Assembly (NCBI RefSeq): GCF_000359745.1
Contig: NZ_AQHN01000010.1
Coordinates: forward strand, 62,001-126,000
Direction: 5' to 3'
Length of the DNA stretch: 64,000 nt
From: Rhizobium freirei PRF 81
GTDB lineage: Bacteria; Pseudomonadota; Alphaproteobacteria; Rhizobiales; Rhizobiaceae
Position numbers and translations under genes: made by a program
Shown here: in pieces, positions 1 through 9,597 of the stretch
How positions within the stretch are numbered: position 1 is the stretch's first letter
How the letters are laid out: every line of letters begins with the position of its first letter
Notes under the pieces: generated by a model
Told to the model about the DNA's origin: nothing
Database searches by the model: none
Seen by the model: the letters and a program-made list of their open reading frames with translations, nothing else

Positions 1-1
1 A

Positions 2-1126
2 CTTCAAGTCGCCAACCCCAATGACACGCAGCTGGTCATCGGCGTCTATTTCCTCGGCTTCGGCATCTGCCAGCTCTTCTTCGGCAGCCTGTCGGACACC
101 TATGGCCGGCGGCGCATTCTGCTCGGTGGCCTGGCCTTCTACACCGTGACCCTGTTTGCAGCCGCCTGGAGCGGCAGTCTCTTTGCCTTGCTCGCCTTGC
201 GTTTCGCGCAGGGGGTCGGCGCCGCAGCCGTGCGCATCACGACCCTTGCGATCGTCCGCGATTGCTTCGGCGGCCGTGAGATGGCGCGCGTGATGTCCTA
301 TGTCATGATCGTCTTCATGATCATGCCGATGGTAGCGCCTTTCGTCGGTCAGGTGATCGTTGCCTATTCCAACTGGCAGTGGATCTTCATCCTTCTCGGG
401 ATCGTCTGCGCCGGCCTGTTCTTGGTCGCCGTCTTCCGCATGAAGGAAACGCTTCCGGTCGAAGAGCGCCTGCCGCTTTCGGTCGCATCCGTCCTTTCCG
501 GTTTCAAGACCGTGCTGACCAACCGCATCACCTGCGGCTACATGATCGGCCTGACGCTCTATACTGGCGTCATCTGCGCCTACATCGTCTCCGTCCAGCA
601 GGTCTTCGGCGAGGTCTATGGCTTGGGCGACTGGTTCCCGATCGCCTTCGCGGCGACGGCAGCCGGGACGGCGGTGGCTCAGTTCGCCAACGGCTATTTC
701 GTCCGCAGCTTCGGCATGCGGCGCATCTCCCATGCCGCCATGATCCTCTTTACCTTTCTGGGCGTTGTCGGCTACGTCGTCGGCATGTTCGGCCAGCCGA
801 GCTTTACATTCATCTATGTGCTGATCTCGATCATGCTGATGATGTTTGCAGTCATCACCACCAACTGCATGGCGATCAGCCTGGAGCCGATGGGACACCT
901 CGCAGGCACGGCAGCCGCCATCACCAGTTCGATCTCCACCACCGGCGGCGTCGTTCTCGGCGGTATTGTCGGTCAGATGTTCGATGGTACGGCCCAGCCG
1001 ATGATCGCCGGCTTCACCATATTCGGCGTATTATCGATCCTGGCGACGCTATGGGCCGAACGCGGCAAGCTCTTCACCCATCCCGGCGATACGCCGGCGC
1101 TGGAACCAGGCATGGGTCACGTCTGA
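2..1126 (+). CDS. MFS drug-resistance type transporter (Bcr/CflA-like), 5' end missing
   Basis: This is a multidrug or small-molecule proton antiporter of the inner membrane, cut by the left edge of the window. The reading frame is open from base 2, so the real start lies upstream. About 374 residues are visible. The loop motif GSLSDTYGRRR (bases 83-115), typical of the loop after TM2 of MFS proteins, is followed by repeated hydrophobic helices. A second arginine-containing segment (RFAQGVGAAAVR) resembles motif B of the drug:H+ antiporter-1 group with 12 TM helices. The substrate cannot be told. The next gene is convergent, with the two stops about 20 bases apart. Confidence 0.85.
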   Translation, partial: LQVANPNDTQLVIGVYFLGFGICQLFFGSLSDTYGRRRILLGGLAFYTVTLFAAAWSGSLFALLALRFAQGVGAAAVRITTLAIVRDCFGGREMARVMSYVMIVFMIMPMVAPFVGQVIVAYSNWQWIFILLGIVCAGLFLVAVFRMKETLPVEERLPLSVASVLSGFKTVLTNRITCGYMIGLTLYTGVICAYIVSVQQVFGEVYGLGDWFPIAFAATAAGTAVAQFANGYFVRSFGMRRISHAAMILFTFLGVVGYVVGMFGQPSFTFIYVLISIMLMMFAVITTNCMAISLEPMGHLAGTAAAITSSISTTGGVVLGGIVGQMFDGTAQPMIAGFTIFGVLSILATLWAERGKLFTHPGDTPALEPGMGHV

Positions 1127-1144
1127 ACGGCGTGACCCCGGTGA

Positions 1145-2068
1145 TTACACGCGGCTGCGTGGGCGTCTGATCCAACGCACCGCGGCCGCGATTGCGATGC
1201 CGAACAAGGGCCAGATCGCCCATGGCGTTCCGTGCCAGGTGAAAAGATTGATCACGACGAGGCCGACGCCGGTAATGGCAAGACCGGCAATGGCCATATC
1301 GATCTGCTTGTTGCTTCGAACGACGCGAATTGCAGCCACCCAGACAAGCGCGAGTATCGGCCACTTTGCCCAGAACTCTCCATGCCAGTTGAGCCCATTG
1401 AATGCCGCAAGGCCGATGGCAAGGACAAATGGCACGCCGTAGCTGCGCCGCCAGTCTTGCAGCGCAGGTTCACTGGCGGCAACGTCAGGTGCCCGAACGG
1501 GTTCAGGCGCCGGCCGGTAGTCCGCAGCGGTATTGACGACCTGTACACCACCGACTCGAACCGCATAGCTCGGTACGCCGCCCTCGATATTCTTGACGTC
1601 CAGCTGACCGAGAAAATCGAAACCGACTGCGACCTTGTTGCGGACCTGGTCGTAGACCGTGTTGGAAATGACGATTCCGCCAGGAGCGGCGCGCGATTGC
1701 AGACGGGCGGCGATATTGACGCCGTCGCCATAGAGATCGTTGCCATCGGCGATGACATCGCCGAGGTTGAGACCGATGCGGAAGAGCATCTGCTTTTCTG
1801 GATCCATGACGGCGTTGTAGCCGGCCAATTCATTCTGGACGTCGATTGCCGCCCGTACCGCTTCGACGACGCTCGGAAACTCGGCAAAGACGCCATCGCC
1901 CCAGGTATTGATCACCCGGCCGCCATGCGCCTCTATCAGCCGGCTCATCGCATCGCGGTAACGCCGGAGAGTTTCAAGCGTGCCCTCCTCATCCTTCCCC
2001 ATGAGACGAGTGTAATCCTGCACATCGGCGCAGAAGATGGTAGTCAGCTTGCGGCTCGTTTCGGACAT
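1145..2068 (-). CDS. Class III adenylate/guanylate cyclase with C-terminal 2TM domain
   Basis: This predicted nucleotide cyclase would make cAMP or cGMP. The N-terminal catalytic domain covers about residues 5-170. It carries both metal-binding aspartates of class III cyclases (FCADVQDYTRLM near the start and WGDGVFAEF near residue 60) and the conserved block LYGDGVNIAARLQ. Unusually, the membrane part is at the C terminus: two hydrophobic segments with related sequences (NWHGEFWAKWP and TWHGTPWAIWP) make a 2TM unit like that seen in some histidine kinases. I chose the ATG at 2068 because a GAGG stands about 8 bases upstream. Another in-frame ATG lies at 2077. Rhizobia carry many such cyclases and the signal sensed is unknown. 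Confidence 0.8.
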   Translation of the reverse strand: MSETSRKLTTIFCADVQDYTRLMGKDEEGTLETLRRYRDAMSRLIEAHGGRVINTWGDGVFAEFPSVVEAVRAAIDVQNELAGYNAVMDPEKQMLFRIGLNLGDVIADGNDLYGDGVNIAARLQSRAAPGGIVISNTVYDQVRNKVAVGFDFLGQLDVKNIEGGVPSYAVRVGGVQVVNTAADYRPAPEPVRAPDVAASEPALQDWRRSYGVPFVLAIGLAAFNGLNWHGEFWAKWPILALVWVAAIRVVRSNKQIDMAIAGLAITGVGLVVINLFTWHGTPWAIWPLFGIAIAAAVRWIRRPRSRV

Positions 2069-2183
2069 GGACCTCATCCCCGCAGCAGGCGCCCACCAAG
2101 GCTCCCGCCTGTTGCCAAAAAGATAGCTTTCCAGATGCCACTTTCCAAGTAGCAGCGGCGATTATCAGGTCGGTCCGCTCGCC

Positions 2184-3008
2184 TTAAATGGTGAAGACCT
2201 CACGCCGCAGCAACTCCCAGGTATCCTTGTCCACTGCAACCAGCAGCCCGCCATCGAGATGACGCGGCAGATAAGGCGACCCGTCGAATCGGCGCACATA
2301 GGCACCCGCTTCCTGCGAAATCAGCGATCCTGCCAGATGGTCCCAGGGCATCAGCTTGTTGTACATCAGGTAATGCACATGACCGCCGGCAAGCGTGCGA
2401 TATTCATGTGCTGCGCATCGATAGCTGGTCGCGTAACGTACCTTGGCGAGATTGCCCATGATCTCGGCGCGCTTCTCCTTGGGCAGATAGCCGGTGGCGG
2501 CCATGCCGACCAATTCGTCCAATGCGACAGGCTGAGAAACCTTCAGGCGCAGCGTCTCGCCGTCCGGACGGCGCAGCCATGCTCCGCTGCCACGCTCCGC
2601 CAGCACCCAGTCGTCGCCCATCGGATCGAAGATGATGCCGGCGACCGTCTCACCCTTCGAGACGACCGAAGCCATGACGCCGAAAGCCGGGATGCCGGCC
2701 GCAAAATTGAAGGTGCCGTCGACCGGGTCGACGATGATGGCGAGGTCCGCATCCTGCAACTTGTCGAGGAGCGCCGGATCGGCGGCGACGGATTCCTCGC
2801 CGATGAACAGCGCCTCCGGCCAAAGCCGCGACACCTCGGCCTTGACCATGCTCTCGGCACGCTCGTCGGCCTCCGTTACCAGGTCGGTGGCTTCGCTCTT
2901 GGCGCGGACGTCGTCACTGCCGAGCCTACGGAAACGCGGCAGGATCTCGGTCTGTGCGGCGCGACGCAGAACATGGGCAAGCGTGGTAACGTCAACGAGC
3001 GAAGTCAT
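2184..3008 (-). CDS. Inositol monophosphatase family protein (copy 1)
   Basis: This is a magnesium-dependent, lithium-sensitive-type phosphatase. The 274-residue protein shows the family's metal-binding motifs: GEES at residues 70-73, DPVDGT at 94-99 and WDHLAG from residue 222. Substrates in this family include inositol phosphates, histidinol phosphate, fructose bisphosphate and PAP, and sequence alone does not choose among them. It follows a paralogue of nearly equal length on the same strand with a 16-base gap, so the two are probably co-transcribed and arose by tandem duplication. A purine-rich site (AGGAAAGG) precedes the ATG. Confidence 0.88.
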   Translation of the reverse strand: MTSLVDVTTLAHVLRRAAQTEILPRFRRLGSDDVRAKSEATDLVTEADERAESMVKAEVSRLWPEALFIGEESVAADPALLDKLQDADLAIIVDPVDGTFNFAAGIPAFGVMASVVSKGETVAGIIFDPMGDDWVLAERGSGAWLRRPDGETLRLKVSQPVALDELVGMAATGYLPKEKRAEIMGNLAKVRYATSYRCAAHEYRTLAGGHVHYLMYNKLMPWDHLAGSLISQEAGAYVRRFDGSPYLPRHLDGGLLVAVDKDTWELLRREVFTI

Positions 3009-3024
3009 GATTGGTCCTTTCCTG

Positions 3025-3852
3025 TCAGGCGCCGATGATTTCCCGGCGAATTATGTGCCAGCTATCCTCATCCGGCGCTGAGATAATGCCACCGCCCGTC
3101 TCGCCGGGCCGGTAGGGCGTGCCGTCGAACTTTGCCGTATAGCCCCCGGCCTCCTGATGCACCAGTACCCCGGCAAGATGATCCCAGGGCATCAGCTTGG
3201 AATGGCCGATGAAATGCCATTTGCCCGACGCCACCATCCAGTATTCGTAAGCCGAGCAATTCAGCGCGAAAGCCATGCGTGCCTTCTTCATGTTCGCGCC
3301 GATGCGGGACCGGTCGGGCTCGTCCATATGTCCCCAGGATATCGCGCCCGTCATTGCGCTTAACGGAGCCGCGCGAGCGACGGAAAGTCGCCGCGCCTGG
3401 CCCGTTCGCCGACGCAGAAAGCTGCCGGCACCGCGCATGGCGGTAACTGTATCTCCGAGAACGGGATCATAGATGACGCTGGCGATGGTCTGACCATTGG
3501 CGATGACAGCGATAATCGTGCCGAACACCGGCAGTCCGGCCGCGAAATTGAATGTTCCGTCCACCGGATCGATGGTGAAGGCGAGTTCCGCATGCGCCAG
3601 TGCCGGCACGACGGACCTGTCGGCGTCGTAGGCCTCCTCGCCGACGATCAGAGCGGTTGGGAAGCGCGCCTTCAGCGCCGCGGTAATGTATTTTTCAGCC
3701 AGCAGGTCGGCCTCCGTCACCAGATCGATGACCGAGGTCTTTTCCGATATGTCGCCAGCGCCCAGATTGCGGAACCGAGGCAGGATTTCCTGCGCCGCCG
3801 CCTCGGCAACAATCGTCATCAGGTAGTCGAGATCAGTATCGGAGAAAGTCAT
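3025..3852 (-). CDS. Inositol monophosphatase family protein (copy 2)
   Basis: This tandem paralogue of the downstream gene has 275 residues, with GEEA at 71-74, DPVDGT at 95-100 and a WDHLAG block near residue 223. The aligned core SKLMPWDHLAG resembles the neighbour's NKLMPWDHLAG, but most surface positions differ, so the duplication is old. It is the first gene of a two-gene unit and has an AAAGG site ahead of its ATG. The substrate is unknown. Retention of two diverged copies side by side suggests different substrates or a heteromeric enzyme, which is inference. Confidence 0.88.
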   Translation of the reverse strand: MTFSDTDLDYLMTIVAEAAAQEILPRFRNLGAGDISEKTSVIDLVTEADLLAEKYITAALKARFPTALIVGEEAYDADRSVVPALAHAELAFTIDPVDGTFNFAAGLPVFGTIIAVIANGQTIASVIYDPVLGDTVTAMRGAGSFLRRRTGQARRLSVARAAPLSAMTGAISWGHMDEPDRSRIGANMKKARMAFALNCSAYEYWMVASGKWHFIGHSKLMPWDHLAGVLVHQEAGGYTAKFDGTPYRPGETGGGIISAPDEDSWHIIRREIIGA

Positions 3853-3920
3853 CGGAAGCCTTTGATTTGGAAGGGCCTCCTCTTATGCCCGATTCGATGA
3901 CAGTCGTATGGCGAAACCGC

Positions 3921-4817
3921 CTATTCGACGTCCATTCTCTTGGCCGAGGGTTCCTGGGCCATCAGGCCTGCAAAATCGAACAGTTTCGGGTCAAGCAGAT
4001 GCGATGGATTCACATGCGCCAGCGCGCGCAGCATCGTATCCTTGCGGCCTGGCATGCGCCGCTCGATATCCGCAAGCATGTCCTTCATGGCATTGCGCTG
4101 CAACCCGTCCTGCGAGCCACAGAGATCGCAGGGAATGATCGGAAACTGCATGGCGGTAGCGAATTTGGCAAGATCGTCTTCCGCCGCATAGGCGAGCGGA
4201 CGCAGCAGCATCAGGTCGCCCTCGTCATTGAGAAGCTTCGCCGGCATGGAAGCCAGCCGGCCGCCATGGAAGAAGTTCATGAAGAAGGTTTCGAGAATAT
4301 CCTCGCGATGATGGCCGAGCACCAGCGCGTCGCAGCCTTCTTCGCGGGCGATGCGATAGAGATTGCCGCGGCGCAGGCGCGAACAGAGCGAGCAATAGGT
4401 TGCCCCCTCCGGCACTTTCTCCTTCACGATCGAATAGGTATCGCGATACTCAATACGATGCGTGACACCAATCTTCGTCAGATATTCAGGCAGAATATGC
4501 TTCGGAAAATTCGGCTGGCCCTGATCGAGATTGCAGGCAACCAGTTCGACGGGCAGCAGCCCGCGCCATTTGAGATCGAGCAGCAGCGCCAGCAAACCAT
4601 AGGAATCCTTGCCGCCGGAGAGCCCGACGAGCCAGCGCTTCTGGCCCTTCAGCATCTGGAAATCGTCCATTGCCTGGCGCACCTGCCGCAGCAGGCGCTT
4701 GCGAAGCTTGTTGAAGGAGACGGATCGCGGCGCATCGGAAAACATCGGATGCGCGGCAGAGCCACCATCTTCAGCCTCGATATCGATTTCATCTTTCACC
4801 GTCGTCGCGATATTCAT
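3921..4817 (-). CDS. ttcA: tRNA 2-thiocytidine(32) synthetase TtcA
   Basis: The enzyme thiolates cytidine 32 of certain tRNAs, using ATP to adenylate the base and an iron-sulfur cluster to deliver sulfur. The 298-residue sequence has the PP-loop SGGKDS at 67-72 and two CxxC pairs, Cys142/Cys145 and Cys230/Cys233, which match the cluster-binding cysteines of TtcA. The N-terminal 30 residues are acidic and probably disordered. AAGGAATG lies just upstream of the chosen ATG. It is a single gene, flanked by the IMPase pair and glsA. Confidence 0.93.
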   Translation of the reverse strand: MNIATTVKDEIDIEAEDGGSAAHPMFSDAPRSVSFNKLRKRLLRQVRQAMDDFQMLKGQKRWLVGLSGGKDSYGLLALLLDLKWRGLLPVELVACNLDQGQPNFPKHILPEYLTKIGVTHRIEYRDTYSIVKEKVPEGATYCSLCSRLRRGNLYRIAREEGCDALVLGHHREDILETFFMNFFHGGRLASMPAKLLNDEGDLMLLRPLAYAAEDDLAKFATAMQFPIIPCDLCGSQDGLQRNAMKDMLADIERRMPGRKDTMLRALAHVNPSHLLDPKLFDFAGLMAQEPSAKRMDVE

Positions 4818-4877
4818 TCCGTCATTCCTTGCATGTCGTCACGCTGATAGCAGAAAGCAGGGCAAGAAGACACCGTA

Positions 4878-5807
4878 TCAATCGCCGAACACCGACCAGC
4901 CCGTGCGCGCCGCCAGCATCTCCAGCGCAACCGCACCGAGCTGCGAATTGCCGACCTTGTTCAAGCCCGGCGACCAGGCGGCGATCGAGCCGATGCCCGG
5001 CGCCACAGCCAGGATGCCGCCGCCAACACCGCTCTTGCCCGGCAGTCCGACATGATAGGCGAAATCGCCCGAGCCATCATAATGGCCGCAGGTCAGCATC
5101 AGCGCATTGATGCGTCGCGCCCGTTTCGGCGAGACGACGGAATGTCCGGTGATCGGGTTGCTGCCGCGCGCAGCGAGATAGAGCCCCGCCTTGGCCAGCT
5201 GCTGGCAGCTCATCGCAAGCGCACATTGATGGAAATAGACGCCGAGCACGTGCTCGACAGGGTGATGGATATTGCCGTAAGCGCGCATGAAATTGGCAAG
5301 CGCGAAATTGCGATAACCCGTCTGCGTCTCCGAACGGGCAACCCTATCGTCGATGCTGATCGTCTCGTCGTCGGCCACATAGCGCACGAAGCGCAGCAGC
5401 TCGCCGATCGCCTCGCGCGGCTCGTGCCCCGCCAATACGACGTCGCTGATGGCGATAGCACCCGCATTGATAAAGGGATTGCGGGGAATACCCTCCTCCT
5501 TTTCCAGCTGGACGATGGAGTTGAAAGACGTACCGGAGGGTTCGCGCCCTACCCGCTTCCAGAGGCTTTCTCCGACCTTGCCGAGCGCAAGCGTCAGCAT
5601 GAAGACTTTGGATATACTCTGGATGGAGAAGGGAACTGCGGCATCGCCGATGCTGTAGACATCGCCATTGACCGTGGCGATCGCCATACCGAACTGGTTT
5701 GGATCGACCTTGGCCAGTTCAGGAATGTAATCGGCAACCTTGCCTTCGCCGATGCGTGGCGAAAGCTCTGCATGAATGCCGTCGAGAATAGCCTGCAAAT
5801 CTGTCAT
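4878..5807 (-). CDS. glsA: Glutaminase A
   Basis: The enzyme hydrolyses glutamine to glutamate and ammonia in the cytoplasm. It belongs to the serine-dependent beta-lactamase-fold glutaminases. The catalytic SxxK appears as S64-I-S-K67 in the stretch [11 protein letters not shown]. The length of 309 residues is normal. A longer reading frame opens at 5855, but that start would sit inside the rpsD terminator, while the ATG at 5807 follows TTGGAGCG at a good distance, so 5807 is used. In Rhizobium etli such a thermolabile glutaminase takes part in glutamine cycling. The same role here is inference. Confidence 0.93.
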   Translation of the reverse strand: MTDLQAILDGIHAELSPRIGEGKVADYIPELAKVDPNQFGMAIATVNGDVYSIGDAAVPFSIQSISKVFMLTLALGKVGESLWKRVGREPSGTSFNSIVQLEKEEGIPRNPFINAGAIAISDVVLAGHEPREAIGELLRFVRYVADDETISIDDRVARSETQTGYRNFALANFMRAYGNIHHPVEHVLGVYFHQCALAMSCQQLAKAGLYLAARGSNPITGHSVVSPKRARRINALMLTCGHYDGSGDFAYHVGLPGKSGVGGGILAVAPGIGSIAAWSPGLNKVGNSQLGAVALEMLAARTGWSVFGD

Positions 5808-5823
5808 GAGGCGCTCCAAAGAC

Positions 5824-5852
5824 AAAAAAGCCGCTCGAACCGAGCGGCTTTT
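5824..5852 (-). terminator. Intrinsic terminator of rpsD
   Basis: The arms AAAAGCCGCTCG (5826-5837) and CGAGCGGCTTTT (5841-5852) pair perfectly around a 3-base loop and are followed on the minus strand by a run of T. It lies 26 bases past the rpsD stop and just before glsA, so glsA needs its own promoter or depends on readthrough. Confidence 0.9.
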
Positions 5853-5878
5853 CATTCATCAAGAAAGTTATCCGCTTA

Positions 5879-6496
5879 TTAACGCGAATAGAATTCGACG
5901 ACCAGATGCGGTTCCATGACGACGGCGTACGGTACGTCGCTGAGCGCCGGAACGCGAGCGAAGGTCGCAACCATCTTGTTGTGGTCGACTTCGACATAGT
6001 CCGGAACGTCGCGCTCAGCCAGAGCAACCGACTCGAGGACGGTTACGAGCTGCTTGGACTTTTCGCGAACTTCGATAACGTCGCCAGCCTTGCAGCGGTA
6101 GGAACCGATGTTGACGCGAACGCCGTTCACGGTGACGTGGCCATGGTTGACGAACTGACGTGCAGCAAAGACGGTCGGTACGAACTTGGCGCGGTAGACG
6201 ATCGCGTCGAGGCGCGATTCGAGCAGGCCGATCAGGTTTTCCGAGGTATCGCCCTTGCGGCGGTCAGCTTCAGCGAAGATGGCGCGGAACTGCTTCTCGC
6301 GCAGGTCGCCGTAGTAGCCCTTCAGCTTCTGCTTGGCGCGCAGCTGCACACCGAAGTCCGAGAGCTTGCCCTTGCGGCGCTGGCCGTGCTGGCCCGGGCC
6401 GTATTCGCGACGGTTAACCGGGGACTTCGGACGGCCCCAGATGTTTTCGCCCATACGGCGGTCAATTTTATACTTGGACGATTCGCGCTTGCTCAT
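5879..6496 (-). CDS. rpsD: 30S ribosomal protein S4
   Basis: S4 is a primary 16S rRNA-binding protein of the small subunit. The 205-residue product begins [20 protein letters not shown] and carries the typical stretches [10 protein letters not shown] and an S4 RNA-binding domain (about residues 95-160, with [20 protein letters not shown]). The ATG at 6496 is preceded by AAAGGA, whereas an in-frame start five codons upstream lacks a site. As in other Rhizobiales the gene stands alone, outside the alpha operon. It ends in a strong terminator. Confidence 0.96.
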   Translation of the reverse strand: MSKRESSKYKIDRRMGENIWGRPKSPVNRREYGPGQHGQRRKGKLSDFGVQLRAKQKLKGYYGDLREKQFRAIFAEADRRKGDTSENLIGLLESRLDAIVYRAKFVPTVFAARQFVNHGHVTVNGVRVNIGSYRCKAGDVIEVREKSKQLVTVLESVALAERDVPDYVEVDHNKMVATFARVPALSDVPYAVVMEPHLVVEFYSR

Positions 6497-6727
6497 CGCA
6501 TTTCCTTTCAAGTGTTATGGCGGCTCGTTGCCGAACCGCGAAGGAAACACGCCCTCCTCTGAACTCCGTTTTCGAGCTCTGACAGGCTTCTCACATTAGC
6601 GAACGGAGAAAGCCACGGGACATGTCAAATGAAACACCGGACATTTCTGCCCGGCGTTGGGCGGTCTCTAAGCGGTCGTCATGAAAATGTCAACAGCGCC
6701 AAGCGCTCTTCAACGAGAATAGGGCAG

Positions 6728-8245
6728 CTATTCCGCAGCTGCCTGCTCGCCGCTATCCAGATCAGGCGCATTGGCATCGCCCGGAGCGGTCTGGCATCCC
6801 ATATCCGGGAAGGCGACGATACGCTTGCCGGAGAAATCCGTGTGGACGACGACGCTGCCCTGTTCCTCGAAATAGCTGAGAAGACGGCGGGCGCGCCGCG
6901 CCGAATGGGTGCCGTAGGCGCGGGCGATACGGGCATCGGACGGACACGGCTCGCCGCTAATGGCGGCCTTTGCCAGCATCAGGAATACGCCCTGAAGATC
7001 GTCGGTAACGCTGGAGGAAAGCGAGAGCGCCGTCGCCCATTGCTCGGTTGCCATGATCTCTTCGTCGGCGCCGGAACGCGTAATCGCCACGCGGCGGCGG
7101 AATTCCGAGAGGCTCATCGGCGAGCCGGGAACGCGGCGCATGCGCAGCCGCACCAGAAACTCCTGATAGAGCACCGAATCCGTGCGGAAGCCGGAGGCCG
7201 GATCGTCAAGGATCTCGGAGAGCACGGCGCCGACCCTCGCCTCGCGATCCTCACTCGATATTTCCGGCTGGCTGACCTTTGGCTCCGAGGGTGCCGGGCC
7301 TGCTGCTGGCACGGATCGGGAAAGCTCGGCCAGAATATCGGTCGTAGGCCGCGGCGCCGGCGTGGCGCGGCGAACGACGGGGCGCGTGAACTCTTCCGGA
7401 TCCGGCGTGAAGATCAGATCTTCCACATCCTGCGGCGCATCCGGCAGCGGCATCAGCTTCGGGCTGGAGGAGCGCGCCGAGGTTTCCACCGTGCCGATCG
7501 CGATCGGCAGCGGCCGACGCGAAAGTGCCGGTCCGAGCGCGACGAAATTGCCGCGCTTCAGATCGCGGAACATTTCCGCCTGCCGGCGGTCCATGCCGAG
7601 AAGATCGGCGGCACGCGCCATGTCGATATCGAGGAAGGTGCGGCCCATCAGGAAGTTGGAGGCCTCGGCCGCAACGTTCTTGGCGAGCTTTGCCAGGCGC
7701 TGCGTGGCGATGACGCCGGCAAGCCCGCGCTTTCGGCCACGGCACATCAGATTGGTCATGGCGCCGAGCGACATCTTGCGCGCATCTTCCGAAACGTCGC
7801 CGCCAACAGAAGGCGCGAACATCTGCGCCTCATCGACCACGACAAGCACCGGATACCAGAATTCGCGATCGGCATCGAACATACCGTTCAGAAAGGCGGC
7901 GGCAGCGCGCATCTGTTGCTCGATATCGAGCCCCTCCAGCGTCAGCACGCAGGAGACGCGATGCTGGCGTATGCGATTGGCGATACCGGCAAGCTCCGCT
8001 TCCGTGCGCTCGCCATCGACGACGACATGTCCGAACTTGTCGGCCAGCGTGACGAAATCGCCTTCGGGATCGATGATGACCTGCTGCACCCATTGCGCCG
8101 ACTGTTCGAGCAAACGCCGTAAGAGATGCGATTTTCCCGAGCCGGAATTGCCTTGTACCAGGAGACGCGTCGCCAGCAGCTCCTCGATATCGAGCTGGGC
8201 GCTGGTCCCGCCGGACGCCGTTCCCATGTCGATGCCGACCTGCAA
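6728..8245 (-). CDS. HerA-like P-loop ATPase (DUF87 family)
   Basis: This cytoplasmic ATPase of the HerA/FtsK superfamily has 505 residues, with Walker A GNSGSGKS at 32-39 and Walker B VLVVVDEAQ ending near 141, followed by AxVGGDVSEDARKM and a sensor-like LMCRGRKRGLAGVIATQR stretch. Residues about 290-350 are proline-rich, with a small helical C-terminal domain after them. HerA works with the nuclease NurA in archaea. No nuclease gene is next to it here. The start is TTG at 8245 with GGGGAAG six bases before it. The ATG at 8227 is the alternative. Its biological role is unknown. Confidence 0.8.
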   Translation of the reverse strand: MQVGIDMGTASGGTSAQLDIEELLATRLLVQGNSGSGKSHLLRRLLEQSAQWVQQVIIDPEGDFVTLADKFGHVVVDGERTEAELAGIANRIRQHRVSCVLTLEGLDIEQQMRAAAAFLNGMFDADREFWYPVLVVVDEAQMFAPSVGGDVSEDARKMSLGAMTNLMCRGRKRGLAGVIATQRLAKLAKNVAAEASNFLMGRTFLDIDMARAADLLGMDRRQAEMFRDLKRGNFVALGPALSRRPLPIAIGTVETSARSSSPKLMPLPDAPQDVEDLIFTPDPEEFTRPVVRRATPAPRPTTDILAELSRSVPAAGPAPSEPKVSQPEISSEDREARVGAVLSEILDDPASGFRTDSVLYQEFLVRLRMRRVPGSPMSLSEFRRRVAITRSGADEEIMATEQWATALSLSSSVTDDLQGVFLMLAKAAISGEPCPSDARIARAYGTHSARRARRLLSYFEEQGSVVVHTDFSGKRIVAFPDMGCQTAPGDANAPDLDSGEQAAAE

Positions 8246-8376
8246 TGCACTTCCCCTATATGATCAAGAATCAAACGCGGCTGCGTCCCATCTTTCTGAA
8301 AGGACGCGCCTCCGTCTAGCAAAGATTTCCAAGCTTCGCGCCCGCGGATTGAGAAAACCCACAGGCGATTGCGATG

Positions 8377-9522
8377 TCACCGGAACCGCAAGTTTGCCCG
8401 CGACAGCTCACTGACCGAGGTGCAGCCCATAAGCTTCATGTCGCGTTCGACCTCGGTGCGCAGATGCCGTAGCGCGCGCTCTACCCCCGCCTGACCGGCA
8501 GCGGCCAGAGGATAGAGATAGAAGCGACCGAGGCCAACCGCCTTGGCGCCGAGCGACAGGGCCTTCAGCACATGCGTGCCACGCTGGATACCGCCATCCA
8601 TCATCACGTCGATGCGGTGGCCGACGGCATCGACGATCTCGGCAAGCTGATCGAATGCCGAGCGCGAGCCGTCGAGCTGGCGACCGCCATGGTTAGACAG
8701 CACGATGCCAGTGCATCCGATATCGACGGCGCGCTTGGCGTCCTCGACCGACATGATGCCCTTGAGGCAGAATTGTCCGTCCCAGTGCTTCACCATCTCT
8801 GCGACGTCATTCCAGTTCATCGACGGATCGAGCATCTCGGTGAAATACTTGCCGATCGACATAGCGCCACCGCTCATGTCCACATGCTCGTCGAGCTGCG
8901 GCAGACGGAATTTCTCGTGCGTCACATAGTTGAGCGCCCAGGCCGGCTTGATGGCGAACTGGGTAAGACCCGCAAGGTTGAGCTTGAACGGAATGGAGAA
9001 GCCGGTGCGAAGGTCGCGCTCGCGATTGCCGCCGGTAATGCTGTCAACCGTCAGCATCATGACGTTGACGCCGGCCTCCTTGGCGCGCTCCATCATCGCC
9101 CGGTTCAGCCCGCGATCCTTGTGGAAATAGAACTGATAGACCTGCGGGCCCTGATACTTCCTGCGTATTTCCTCAAGGCTGACGGTGCCGAGCGATGAGA
9201 CGCCGAACATCGTGCCGAGTGAAGACGCGGCAGCGGCAACCGCATTCTCGCCCTGATGGTGGAACAGCCGTTGCAGCGCCGTCGGCGAGCAGTAGAAGGG
9301 CGTCGCGAGCTTTTGTCCCATGACGGTGACAGACATGTCGATCTCGCTGACCCCGCGCAAAACGTTCGGCACGAGATCGCAGCTTTCGAAGCTCGACGTG
9401 TTTCGCCGCAGCGTCACCTCATCGTCGGCTGCGCCGTCGATATAGTTGAAGATCGGCCCGGGAAGACGCTTTTTCGCGAGAAGGCGAAAATCATGGAAGT
9501 TGTGGCACTCACGCAGACGCAT
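8377..9522 (-). CDS. lldD: FMN-dependent L-lactate dehydrogenase
   Basis: This alpha-hydroxy-acid dehydrogenase oxidises L-lactate to pyruvate and passes electrons to the quinone pool at the inner membrane. The 381-residue TIM barrel shows the active-site block SNHGGRQLDG, with the catalytic His at about residue 278, and the FMN phosphate-binding block DGGIQRGTHVLKAL. GAGG about 8 bases ahead supports the ATG at 9522 over the TTG at 9558 and the ATG at 9552. Related oxidases such as mandelate dehydrogenase or glycolate oxidase are less likely given the length and the N-terminal region. Confidence 0.88.
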   Translation of the reverse strand: MRLRECHNFHDFRLLAKKRLPGPIFNYIDGAADDEVTLRRNTSSFESCDLVPNVLRGVSEIDMSVTVMGQKLATPFYCSPTALQRLFHHQGENAVAAAASSLGTMFGVSSLGTVSLEEIRRKYQGPQVYQFYFHKDRGLNRAMMERAKEAGVNVMMLTVDSITGGNRERDLRTGFSIPFKLNLAGLTQFAIKPAWALNYVTHEKFRLPQLDEHVDMSGGAMSIGKYFTEMLDPSMNWNDVAEMVKHWDGQFCLKGIMSVEDAKRAVDIGCTGIVLSNHGGRQLDGSRSAFDQLAEIVDAVGHRIDVMMDGGIQRGTHVLKALSLGAKAVGLGRFYLYPLAAAGQAGVERALRHLRTEVERDMKLMGCTSVSELSRANLRFR

Positions 9523-9597
9523 GGCTTGCCTCGACGACGACACAGTAATCATTCTCAAAAGACATCAAGTATCGATCTCCCAATATCCCGCCGCACA

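Noticed and set aside
5808..5855. N-terminal extension of glsA by 16 codons
   Set aside because: The upstream start lies in the rpsD terminator stem and has no ribosome-binding site, while the ATG at 5807 has one.
6629..8122. A 497-codon open frame on the plus strand opposite the HerA-like gene
   Set aside because: The minus-strand frame has Walker motifs and a ribosome-binding site. The plus-strand frame has an unusual composition (rich in His and Arg) and no domain.
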